Shown: piece by piece, positions 42,774 to 50,639 of the stretch | Numbering within the stretch: position 1 is the first letter of the stretch | Layout: the number at the start of each line of letters is the position of its first letter | From: JAKACA01 sp050008715 | Lineage (GTDB): Bacteria > Actinomycetota > Acidimicrobiia > Acidimicrobiales > Bog-793 | Reading direction: 5' to 3' | Length of the DNA: 64,000 nt | Assembly (NCBI GenBank): GCA_050008715.1 | Contig: JBEKMC010000010.1 | Span: 1 to 64,000 of the forward strand | Notes under the pieces: generated by a model | Databases searched by the model: none | The model's input: the letters and a program-made list of their open reading frames with translations, nothing else | What the model was told of the DNA's origin: nothing | Made by a program: the position numbers and the translations under genes

Positions 42774-43532
42774 ATGGATGACGACGCTCTGACCGAGGAC
42801 TCGGCCACATCTCCCAAGCCGGTCCCGCTCCAGTTGCTTCTCGATGTCCAGGCGCACGACCTGGCTCTCGACCGCATCGCCTATCGGCTGAGGGAGCTCC
42901 ACGAGCGCGGCCGGCTGGCAGCAGTCGAGGCCGAGCGGGCGGAGTTGAGGCACCGGCTCGAGGCCACGGAAGCCGGCCGGGCGCAGTTGGCCCACCAACA
43001 AGACGAGCTCGAGCAGCACGTGCAGGCGCTCGTGTCCCGCATCGGCACCATCGAAGCCCGCTTGCGGTCCGGGGCGGCTGGGTCCTATCGCGACCAGGAC
43101 GCGATGGCGAACGAGACACGCTCGCTCGACCACCAACGTCGCGACTACGAGGATCGGGAGATCGAGATCATGGAACAGCTCGAGCCGATCGAGGCCGAGC
43201 TGGCGTCTATCGCGGCCCAGCTCGACCGCCTCGACACGGACACGTCAGCGGCATCGGAAGCCCTCGCAAGGGCTGAGGCGGAACTCGCCGCCGAGCGTGA
43301 GGCGGTGTTGGCGGAGCGGGCGCCGCTCGCGGCGGCGCTGCCATCGGACCTGGCGGCATCGTATGAGCGCTTGCGCTCGAAGCTCGGCGGGATCGGAGCC
43401 GCCAAGCTCGTCGACGGTGCCTGTAGCGGATGCCACCTGCGGCTGCCGGCGCTGGAGCGCGACCAGGTCCGGCACGCGCCGCCCGGCACCGTGTTCTCCT
43501 GTGACCAGTGCGGCCGGATCCTGGTTCCGTGA
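42774..43532 (+). CDS. Coiled-coil protein with C4 zinc ribbon
   Basis: 252 residues. Long coiled coil about 20-195, then CSGCHLRLP and CDQCGRIL give the zinc ribbon near the end. This family sits beside RNase P RNA or RNase H genes in actinobacteria and may act in nucleic acid metabolism, but no activity is established. It is followed by a phosphatase and the RNase P RNA, which is the typical order. Confidence 0.9.
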   Translation: MDDDALTEDSATSPKPVPLQLLLDVQAHDLALDRIAYRLRELHERGRLAAVEAERAELRHRLEATEAGRAQLAHQQDELEQHVQALVSRIGTIEARLRSGAAGSYRDQDAMANETRSLDHQRRDYEDREIEIMEQLEPIEAELASIAAQLDRLDTDTSAASEALARAEAELAAEREAVLAERAPLAAALPSDLAASYERLRSKLGGIGAAKLVDGACSGCHLRLPALERDQVRHAPPGTVFSCDQCGRILVP

Positions 43533-43548
43533 GGACGTCCGTCGTCTC

Positions 43549-44196
43549 GTGCTGATTCTCGTCCGGCACGGGCAGAGCGAGGCGAACGCCGCCGGCGTGC
43601 TGCTCGGCCGGACGGATTCGGAGTTGACCGACCTCGGCCGCCTGCAGGCCAGCCGGATCGGACATGCATTGGCCCGGTCCGTGCGGCACGTCTCGGGCGG
43701 TGGCGACGATGGCCCCGGCGTCCGGGTACCGATCCGCATTCTCACGAGCCCGCTGGTGAGGGCGCGACTGACCGCAAAGATCATCAGCGAGGTGCTCGGT
43801 CCAGGCGTTCCCCAGCCGGAGGTGGAGGAGCGTTTGATCGAGCTCGACTACGGCGAGCTCGACGGGAAGCGACCGGCGGACCTTGCGCCGGGGGTCTGGT
43901 CTGGCTGGCGTTCCGATCCGACGTGGCGTCCTTCCGGGGGCGAATCGTTCGTCGATCTCCATGCGCGTGTCGATCCGCTCTGGGCGTCGCTAGCGGAGGA
44001 GGCGGCGGCGGGCGACGTGATCGCCGTCAGCCATGTGTCGCCGATCAAGGCGGCAGTCGCCTGGACACTCGGCGCTGGCCCTGAGCTCGCCTGGAAGTTG
44101 TCGCTCGGCGTCGCCGCCATCACCCGCATCTCCTTCGGTGGTAGGGCGCCGGCACTCGTGAGCTTCGGCGAGACGGACCACCTGAGCGGGATCTGA
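43549..44196 (+). CDS. Histidine phosphatase
   Basis: 215 residues from GTG 43549, 17 bases after the zinc-ribbon gene. LVRHGQSEANAAGVLLGRTDSELTDLG, TSPLVRARLTAKII, LIELDYGELDGKR and VSHVSPIKAAVAW (second histidine) match the RHG superfamily, including cobalamin-type (CobC-like) members. Substrate unknown. The upstream frame overlaps the previous gene and has no start codon with conserved sequence. Confidence 0.88.
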   Translation: MLILVRHGQSEANAAGVLLGRTDSELTDLGRLQASRIGHALARSVRHVSGGGDDGPGVRVPIRILTSPLVRARLTAKIISEVLGPGVPQPEVEERLIELDYGELDGKRPADLAPGVWSGWRSDPTWRPSGGESFVDLHARVDPLWASLAEEAAAGDVIAVSHVSPIKAAVAWTLGAGPELAWKLSLGVAAITRISFGGRAPALVSFGETDHLSGI

Positions 44197-44256
44197 GTCG
44201 GTGGCGCGTCGCCGTCCGCTTGCGCCGGCTCGGGCTGTCCCGTGAGACAATGACCT

Positions 44257-44632
<376 letters not shown>

Positions 44633-44758
44633 ACACACCGGCCTGTAGGTGCGCTAAAATATGCTCTGGCCTGCGACTTTGTCCTCTCCGCTGGTAGCCG
44701 TTGGTGACCGAAAAACACCGCAGAACCTGGCGCAGTTCGCGTCCAACGCCCGCGACGC

Positions 44759-45013
44759 GTGAGCCGTCCGCCTCTCCGGGCGGAGCACGTGCTGGCTGCG
44801 CTCAACTGTCATGGCGTCGAGTACCTGATCATCGGCGCCTTCGCCGCCATCGCCCAGGGAGCGCCGATCGACGCGACCTATGACGTGGACGTCACACCGA
44901 GGCGAAGCCCTGAGAATCTTCGGCGGCTCTCCGATGCCCTCCGGGACTTGGGCGCACGGATCCGTGTCTGTTGCGATATCGCCATATCCAGTGCGATGAG
45001 CAATATGTGGTGA
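44759..45013 (+). pseudogene. Truncated nucleotidyltransferase-like gene
   Basis: 84 codons from GTG 44759. Residues 8-69 (AEHVLAALNCHGVEYLIIG, GAPIDATYDVDVTPRRS, LRRLSDALRDLGARIR) are a MNT-type nucleotidyltransferase domain as found in toxin-antitoxin and abortive-infection systems, with the DVD metal pair. After ARIR the frame runs into the hip operator region and stops; the rest of the domain (normally to 170 or more residues) is missing. Probably a relic, though the short product might be made. Confidence 0.7.
44970..44985. promoter_or_regulatory. hip operator 1
   Basis: GTTGCGATATCGCCAT, palindromic around GATATC. First of three similar 16 bp sites before hipB. It lies inside the end of the truncated nucleotidyltransferase frame. 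Confidence 0.65.
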
Positions 45014-45022
45014 TATCGCCAC
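45007..45022. promoter_or_regulatory. hip operator 2
   Basis: GTGGTGATATCGCCAC, near-perfect palindrome, 37 bp after site 1. A possible -10 (TACACT, 45032-45037) lies between sites 2 and 3. Confidence 0.72.
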
Positions 45023-45044
45023 ATTGCCTACTACACTCCATAAT

Positions 45045-45060
45045 GTTGCGATAGCACAAC
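45045..45060. promoter_or_regulatory. hip operator 3
   Basis: GTTGCGATAGCACAAC, 38 bp after site 2, directly before the AGGAGG of hipB. Even spacing suggests HipB dimers bind along one face of the DNA and repress hipBA. Confidence 0.65.
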
Positions 45061-45076
45061 AGGAGGACTTGGGCAG

Positions 45077-45316
45077 ATGTGGTTCCGAATCAGCAACGAC
45101 AAGAGCCTCTCGGACACTCTTGCGGCAATTCGGCGGGAAAGCGGCGTCTCGCAGGCAGAGCTTGCGGAGCGGATCCAATCGGACCGAACCACCGTGGTCC
45201 GTCTCGAGAGCGGACGCCTCGAGGCGTTCACTCGTCTCACCTCCGCCTTCGCCATGCTCGGGTATGACCTGATCGCGGTTCCCCGTGGTGCGACCGTGAC
45301 CGTGGAGGAGCGCTGA
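45077..45316 (+). CDS. hipB: HipB-like antitoxin, XRE-family HTH
   Basis: 79 residues. Helix-turn-helix SLSDTLAAIRRESGVSQAELAERIQSDRTTVVRLESGRLEAFTRLTSAFAMLGYDL is the Xre/HipB type. It should bind the three upstream operators and hold HipA inactive. AGGAGG lies 10 bases before the ATG. Its stop overlaps the hipA ATG by one base. Confidence 0.9.
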   Translation: MWFRISNDKSLSDTLAAIRRESGVSQAELAERIQSDRTTVVRLESGRLEAFTRLTSAFAMLGYDLIAVPRGATVTVEER

Positions 45317-46557
45317 TGGCGGATCGCACTCTCAACGTCTGGCTCGGCGGTCAACAGGTCGCGGTGCTTCATCAGGGCCGTGCCGATCTCACCCTCGAAT
45401 ACCTCGGCAACGAGGTCGCCCGATCGGGTACTGGCTCTGTCGTACTCTCAGCTTCGCTCCTCGTCCGACGGCGCCCGTATGTTGGCAATTCAGTCGTGTA
45501 CTGGCTTGAGGGTCTGCTTCCGGAGGGTGAGGCGCGGACCACGCTCGAAGCCATGCACAATGTCCGGCGAGGCGACACGTTCGGTCTCCTCGCGGCAATC
45601 GGGCGCGAATGCGCCGGCGCGATCTCCTTCCATCCAGAAGGAGCAGCGCCGAGCGGGCCCGGCACACCTCGGCCGATTACCCAAGACGAGCTCGCTCAGG
45701 CGATCGTCGATCTCCCGGCTCACCCTCTCGGTGCAAGTGAGGAGACGGGGATTTCACTCGGTGGCCTCCAGAGCAAGCTCCTCGTCTGTCGCGTAGACGA
45801 CGGTTGGGGACTACCAACGGACGGCGCTCCGAGCACGCACATCATGAAGCCAGAGCCTGCGGAGCATCCCGGGCTCGCCGCAGGCGAGGAGTACTCCATG
45901 CGACTCGGCCGAGCTGCAGGAATCGACACGGCAGGCGCTGACCTCTTGATGATTGCTGGGCGCCGCGTGCTCGTCGTCGAACGCTTCGACCGTGAATACG
46001 TGGACGGGGCCATCCAGCGTCTCCACCAAGAGGACGCATGCCAGGCGCTCGGGCTCGACTCACGCGATCGTAAGAAGTACCAAGAGGCCACTGGCGGCCC
46101 TTCTTACGGACAAATGGCTGCGCTGCTCAGGGCGCACGCCATCGACGTTTCGAGCGAGCTCAAGAAGTTGGCCAAGGCGATGATCCTCACGGTTGCCGTC
46201 GGCAACACCGATGCCCACGGAAAGAACCACGGCTTCCTCATCAAGAACGGAAGCCTCTCCTTCTCACCGGTCTACGACATGGCTCCCACCGTGCAGTTCG
46301 TCACGAGGCGCACGCTCGCCCTGTTTGTCGGAGGCGAAAACCGCTTGTGGCGAGTCACGAAGATGCACCTCGAGCTCGAGGCTCGATCGTGGGGCTTGAG
46401 CGGTCGCGAGGCCGTAGACGCCGTCGAAGAAACGACGTCGAAGATCGTTTATGCGCTCGACGACATGAGTGAGGGCGAGGCGGCCCGAGAGGTAATTGGT
46501 TCGATCCGAGAGTGCGCGTTGCGCCTCGCGGCGAGTAACTCCCTCTCGACGAGCTGA
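45316..46557 (+). CDS. hipA: HipA-like serine/threonine kinase toxin
   Basis: 413 residues. In E. coli HipA phosphorylates glutamyl-tRNA synthetase and causes dormancy. N-subdomain 1 (LNVWLGGQQVAVLHQGRADLTLEYLG), SLGGLQSKLLVC (ATP loop region), HIMKPEP (ATP lysine), VERFDRE, GNTDAHGKNHGFL with catalytic aspartate, and SFSPVYDMAPT as the metal-binding aspartate block are all present. It looks active. Its target here is not known. Confidence 0.92.
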   Translation: MADRTLNVWLGGQQVAVLHQGRADLTLEYLGNEVARSGTGSVVLSASLLVRRRPYVGNSVVYWLEGLLPEGEARTTLEAMHNVRRGDTFGLLAAIGRECAGAISFHPEGAAPSGPGTPRPITQDELAQAIVDLPAHPLGASEETGISLGGLQSKLLVCRVDDGWGLPTDGAPSTHIMKPEPAEHPGLAAGEEYSMRLGRAAGIDTAGADLLMIAGRRVLVVERFDREYVDGAIQRLHQEDACQALGLDSRDRKKYQEATGGPSYGQMAALLRAHAIDVSSELKKLAKAMILTVAVGNTDAHGKNHGFLIKNGSLSFSPVYDMAPTVQFVTRRTLALFVGGENRLWRVTKMHLELEARSWGLSGREAVDAVEETTSKIVYALDDMSEGEAAREVIGSIRECALRLAASNSLSTS

Positions 46558-47003
46558 GGAGCAACTCCCCGCGCTCCGCCGGTTCCTCCGCGACCACGGC
46601 AGCGGATGATCCTGGAGGCCCGCGTGCTCGCTCCTGGCCCATCCGGGAACGTGTCGCGGAGCGGCTCGGAGCGGCTGGCTGACCCTCTTCGCACCTGGCG
46701 AATCACCGGCGAGCTGAGGACCAGCTGAGGACTGGGCCGATTTTTTGACCGCGAAAGTGCTGGTCACAGCCATGTTTGGCCTGTTCCCCGCCCATAGGCC
46801 GACTCGCCACATTCACCCGCTTGAGCAGGATACTTGCAGCTACGAAGGCGGGCTTGTCCGCGGAATGTCCGCACGGGTGCTGTGCGAGTCGGACGCCCGA
46901 TGAACGGCAGCACATGGCGCCGCAGGTGAGTTCGACTTGGGCGGCCGTGCTCGCACGGTGGGCCTTTACGGCTCGCCATCCTAGCGGTGCGTCGCCGAAC
47001 CCT
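46558..47003. other. Gene-poor right end of the hipBA island
   Basis: No convincing gene. It holds a CGGAGCGGCT direct doublet near 46654, a short T-run (46741-46746) that may end hipA transcription, and the second copy of the rnpB 3' end (46786-46811). The 190 bases after that copy show no recognisable sequence. Confidence 0.6.
46786..46811 (+). repeat. Right copy of the rnpB 3' end (att-like)
   Basis: 25 of 26 bases match 44608-44633 (CCCCGCC-C-ATAGGCCGACTCGCCACA). The rest of rnpB is absent here. The similarity drops at once outside except for a short CACC, as expected for an attachment-site repeat. Confidence 0.8.
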
Positions 47004-48062
47004 TCAGCCGCTGATGACCGTCAGCTCACCTTCGTTGCCGTTGTCCTCGTCTGCCCAGTAGACGTAGATCCTGTCCGTCGACGGATCAACTCTGGCCGTG
47101 GCCGGCCCCTCGCCTACCACGATCCTCGCGATGATCTTGTGCGTGGCGGCGTTGACAGCCGTCACCGTGTCGCTTCCGAAGTCCGGCACGTACACCGTGT
47201 CGGTCGAAGCATCGACATCGAGCTGGGCTGGTTGGCCTCCCACTGACTCGGTGCGAATGACCGTGTTGTGCTTGCCGTTGATCACCGACATCGTGTCGGC
47301 GCCATTGTTGCTGACGTAGACGTCATCGCTCGATTGATCGACGGCGATGCCGTCGACGAAGCCACCGTTGTCGACCCCGACCTTGATTTTGGCGACCTGC
47401 CTGTTTCGCTTCCCGCTCACGACCGACACGAATCCAGCCGCCGTGAGGTGGTCTACATAGACGGTGTCAGTCGCCGAGTCCACGGCGAGGTCGTCAGGCT
47501 CGGCTCCCACCTTGACGGTCGCGGTCACCTTGTTCCTCTTGCCGCTGATGACCGAGACAGTCCCCGAATATTCGTTCGCAACGTAGATGGTGTCAGTGGT
47601 CGTGTCTACCCCGATGCCGTGAGGGCCACTGCCGACCCTGACGGTGGCAACGACCTTGTTTGTCTTGCCGTTGATGACGGTCACCGACCCTCGAATGGAG
47701 TTGTTGCTGGCGTAGACGAGGTCTGTCTTTGGATCCACTGCGAGTCCCCAAATGGTCGAAGGAGTCTCGATCGTGCGGGTGAACTTGTTCGTCTTGGCGT
47801 CGAAGACGCACACGTCGAGAGTCCCTGAGACATAGACCGTGTCGGACGTGCTGTCCACCGCAACGCCGCCTCCGCTGCTGCACTCAGAGGTGGCGACGGT
47901 CGCGATCACCGTCGGTCGCCCTGCAGGAGAGGCCGATGCATTCCCGCCACCGATCAACGCCACCAGCACGATCAGGCCGGTGGCCCCTGCCACCGTCCTC
48001 CTCGACCATCGAGGCCGTCTCGCCTGCACCGATCGTCTGGCCTGAGTCGAGTTCTCTGTCAT
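47004..48062 (-). CDS. Secreted YVTN-type beta-propeller protein
   Basis: 352 residues from ATG 48062. A signal with twin arginines (RRTVAGATGLIVLVALIGGGNASAS) is followed by about seven 42-46-residue blades of the pattern DxxTDTVYVSNxxxxTVSVIxGKxNKVxATVxVGxxP. Such YVTN propellers are cell-surface or exported; ligands are usually unknown. A longer upstream frame exists but has no signal-like N-terminus. Confidence 0.88.
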   Translation of the reverse strand: MTENSTQARRSVQARRPRWSRRTVAGATGLIVLVALIGGGNASASPAGRPTVIATVATSECSSGGGVAVDSTSDTVYVSGTLDVCVFDAKTNKFTRTIETPSTIWGLAVDPKTDLVYASNNSIRGSVTVINGKTNKVVATVRVGSGPHGIGVDTTTDTIYVANEYSGTVSVISGKRNKVTATVKVGAEPDDLAVDSATDTVYVDHLTAAGFVSVVSGKRNRQVAKIKVGVDNGGFVDGIAVDQSSDDVYVSNNGADTMSVINGKHNTVIRTESVGGQPAQLDVDASTDTVYVPDFGSDTVTAVNAATHKIIARIVVGEGPATARVDPSTDRIYVYWADEDNGNEGELTVISG

Positions 48063-48364
48063 GATCCCATCCCTCTTCCGTAGCTCGAGCCAAAGCGGCC
48101 ACCTGTGACGCGCGCCTCGCAGCGGGGTCGGCAAAGAGTAGATCCCTCGACGGCCCCCCGTTCTTTGGTCCATGATTGCGCGCGCAACCAACGTAGGACG
48201 GTGCATCCCAACTTCGTCAAGGCATTGATGGACGCTGACCTAGCGATCCCCGACTTCGTGCCAGCTCGGCCGGCGTGGATGGAGCGAGTGCTCGCGAATG
48301 TTCGCCCGCCTGGAACGGCTCGATCCGGGCACCTTCGCTCGAAGTCGTGAATGTCGCTGGGGAC
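48063..48364. other. Gap without a supported gene
   Basis: 302 bases between the propeller gene (which starts at 48062 on the reverse strand) and the end of the Clp N-domain gene. Short frames of up to 81 codons exist but lack conserved sequence or ribosome sites. It should contain the propeller gene promoter, which I could not define. Confidence 0.5.
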
Positions 48365-48877
48365 TCAGCTGTCGGGCGTGACCGCATCCAATCGGCGCCG
48401 AACCTCCGACGTGTCCACGCCGAGAGCGCCCAGCAGCACCGCCGCAGCATCTGGTGGTTGGAGAGTGAGGATCTGGGCCAGTACCTGCTGGGCCGTGACG
48501 TAGAGCCTCCGACGGTTGGACTTCGACGCTTCCTCGAGCACTTTCTTTGCCGCGGGCGTGATGCGGAGGCGATCTTTTTGCGCGACGTCCCTGAGCCTCG
48601 GCTTCCTCGGCACGGCGCGCATCGGCAGTGGGGGAGCGTCGGCGCCGGGCCCCAGGCCCAGGGCACCCAGGGCTTCGTGATCGAGCGACGCAAGCGCCTG
48701 GCGAGCTTGCTGCAGGTTCACGCCCAACACGACTTCGACCGAGGGATCCTCGAACAAGGCGAGCAGGAGGTGATCGGTGCCATATCGGCGATCACCTCGG
48801 CGACGAGCCTCCTCAGCGGCCTGCATACAGATGGCCCAGGCGTGAAGCGTCTCTGGCGCAACGGATTCGGTGGTCAT
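48365..48877 (-). CDS. Standalone Clp N-domain protein
   Basis: 170 residues from ATG 48877. It has the Clp N-terminal double repeat, LHAWAICMQAAEEARRRGDRRYGTDHLLLALFEDP and then ITPAAKKVLEEASKSNRRRLYVTAQQVLAQILTL, with no AAA+ part. In ClpC/ClpB this domain docks substrates and adaptors. Alone it may sequester or deliver proteins to ClpC, or sense stress; inference. It overlaps the HTH gene by four bases, forming a two-gene operon. Confidence 0.88.
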   Translation of the reverse strand: MTTESVAPETLHAWAICMQAAEEARRRGDRRYGTDHLLLALFEDPSVEVVLGVNLQQARQALASLDHEALGALGLGPGADAPPLPMRAVPRKPRLRDVAQKDRLRITPAAKKVLEEASKSNRRRLYVTAQQVLAQILTLQPPDAAAVLLGALGVDTSEVRRRLDAVTPDS

Positions 48878-49086
48878 GATGACTCCTTGCTGTACTTGGC
48901 ATGTGCGGATTGGCGCGTGACGCCCAAAGCGTCTCCGATCTGCTGCCACGACCAGCCTTTTTCCCGGGCCGAGGCGACGTGGTGCGCTTCGACCCTCTCA
49001 GCCAGGCGATGTAGCGCCAACGAGGCGCGAAGGCCAATTGCCGGGTCATCCGACGAGAGATTCAGGTTGAGGTCTTCGACATCCAT
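48874..49086 (-). CDS. Small HTH regulator paired with the Clp N-domain protein
   Basis: 70 residues: MDVEDLNLNLSSDDPAIG, then LRASLALHRLAERVEAHHVASAREKGWSWQQIGDALGVTRQSAHAKYSK. The last part is a sigma-region-4-like helix-turn-helix. The ATG at 49086 lies 8 bases from a -10 element, so the mRNA is probably leaderless. It is likely to bind the two palindromes that cover its own promoter. Confidence 0.88.
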   Translation of the reverse strand: MDVEDLNLNLSSDDPAIGLRASLALHRLAERVEAHHVASAREKGWSWQQIGDALGVTRQSAHAKYSKESS

Positions 49087-49089
49087 GAC

Positions 49090-49134
49090 TGTCAGTATAG
49101 ACTGACATTGGCGATTTGTCAACCTAAACTGACA
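49090..49134 (-). promoter_or_regulatory. Promoter with two palindromic operators
   Basis: Read on the reverse strand: TTGACA (49122-49117), a 17 bp spacer and TATACT (49099-49094). Operator A at 49090-49107 is TGTCAGT-ATAG-ACTGACA, a perfect palindrome over the -10. Operator B at 49117-49134 is TGTCA..TGACA over the -35. Centres are 27 bp apart. Confidence 0.82.
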
Positions 49135-49205
49135 GAACAGATCGCCGCACCGGAGTGCCCCAGATGGCAACGGGGTGTCTCTGCCGGCACCGTGCGACTG
49201 TGCGA

Positions 49206-50639
49206 CTATGCGAGCTGTTCGCTCGCGAGCTTGGCCCCCACCCGGAAGGCCTCCTCGTTGAGCGGGATCATGGCGCACTTGTCGTGCAGTGCAGCCCGGA
49301 TGGCGGTGAGGAAGCTCTCGACAGGAAGGACTTTCGTCGCTCCCTGCAGGGCGCCGAGAGCCACGACGTTCTTGACGACGACGGCGCCGAGGTCTTTGGC
49401 AACCGTGGCAAAGGGTACGGCCACCGTCCGCACGCCGGCCGGGAGGCCGTCGGGCGGCCCGCTGATGACGGAACTGTCGTAGATGACGATCCCGCCCGCC
49501 AGCACGGTCGGGCCGAACTTCGCCAGGCTGGGAGCGTTGAACGCTACGAGCACGTGCGGGTGAGGAGCCGACGGCGAGAGCACCTCGTGCGCTGCCACGT
49601 GGACGTCGGCGTACGAAGTGCCGCCGCGAGACTCCGGTCCATAGCTCGGGATGTGCGTCGCGTCGTAGCCTTCGTTGATCGCCGCCCGAGTGAGGATCAT
49701 CGCCGCCGTCTGAGCGCCGTCGCCGCCGGACCCGGCAAACTTCAAGCTGATGTCCTCCGGGTCGATGTGGGTCGGGAACCTCTCGGCAAACCGAGGCGGC
49801 CGCTCGAGGGTGGCGTTCACGACGCCCAGTGCTGCTTCGGCCTCGAAGGTCGCCGTCGGGATGACGGGGTATGTCGGTTCGTCCGTGGTGTCCTTCTTCA
49901 CGCCGAGCGGGAAGATCGGCACCATGTTGTCCTTCACCCAGTTCTCCGCCTCCTCGGGGTCGAGACCGAGGTAGAGCGGGCACTCGGAGAGGACCTCGAT
50001 GAAGGCGAAGCCGGTACCGGCGACCTGCAGCTCGAGAGCCTTCTTGATGGCGCGCTTGGCGTGAGTCCGCCGCCGATTGTCGTAGAGGGCGACACGTTCG
50101 ACGTACACGGGCCCGTCCAATCCGCCGATCAACTCCGCCATCTTCAACGGCTGACCGGCCGAGAGTGTGCGGCCCGCCGGGGTGGTGCTCGTCTGCTGGC
50201 CGATGAGCGTCGTCGGAGCCATCTGACCGCCGGTCATTCCGTAGATGGCGTTGTTGATGAAGATGACGGTGATCGGGATGCCGAGCTGGGCGGTGCTGAC
50301 AATCTCGGCGAGACCGATGGAGGCGAGATCGCCGTCACCCTGATAGGAGATCACGATCGAGTCTGGGTTCGCCGTCTTCTGGCCGATCGCAACTGCCGGA
50401 GCGCGGCCGTGGGCGGCCTGGGTGTTGCCGACGTCGAAGTAGTAGTACGAGAAGACCGAGCAACCGACGGGCGACACGAGGACCGTGCGGTCCTGCACGC
50501 CGAGCTCGTCGATGGCCTCAGCGAGGTATTTCTGAGCAAGGCCATGCCCGCAGCCCGGGCAGTAGGTCGTCGAGTGGGCGTTGAGCCCCTCGGCGTGGGC
50601 ATGGCGCTCGAACTGGCGGTAGAAGACCGAAGTCGGCAT
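49206..50639 (-). CDS. 2-oxoacid:ferredoxin oxidoreductase, fused beta-gamma subunit
   Basis: 477 residues from ATG 50639, sharing a base with the upstream stop. Residues 1-290 are the thiamine-binding beta part (YCPGCGHGLAQ, SPVGCSVFSYYYF, SYQGDGDLASIG, NNAIYGMTGGQMAPT). From about 305 a gamma domain follows (LKFAGSGGDGAQTAAMILTRAA, YGPESRGGTSYADVHV). With the delta-alpha partner it would oxidise a 2-oxoacid and CoA to acyl-CoA, CO2 and reduced ferredoxin. The lack of an iron-sulfur motif in the gamma part is usual. Confidence 0.92.
   Translation of the reverse strand: MPTSVFYRQFERHAHAEGLNAHSTTYCPGCGHGLAQKYLAEAIDELGVQDRTVLVSPVGCSVFSYYYFDVGNTQAAHGRAPAVAIGQKTANPDSIVISYQGDGDLASIGLAEIVSTAQLGIPITVIFINNAIYGMTGGQMAPTTLIGQQTSTTPAGRTLSAGQPLKMAELIGGLDGPVYVERVALYDNRRRTHAKRAIKKALELQVAGTGFAFIEVLSECPLYLGLDPEEAENWVKDNMVPIFPLGVKKDTTDEPTYPVIPTATFEAEAALGVVNATLERPPRFAERFPTHIDPEDISLKFAGSGGDGAQTAAMILTRAAINEGYDATHIPSYGPESRGGTSYADVHVAAHEVLSPSAPHPHVLVAFNAPSLAKFGPTVLAGGIVIYDSSVISGPPDGLPAGVRTVAVPFATVAKDLGAVVVKNVVALGALQGATKVLPVESFLTAIRAALHDKCAMIPLNEEAFRVGAKLASEQLA

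Noticed and set aside
44641..44758. Integrase or tRNA gene next to the island
   Set aside because: Searched by eye for a tyrosine or serine recombinase and for a tRNA T-loop (GGTTCGA) near both repeats; none was found.
48105..48350. 81-codon forward frame
   Set aside because: No ribosome site, no conserved sequence, and composition not like a gene.
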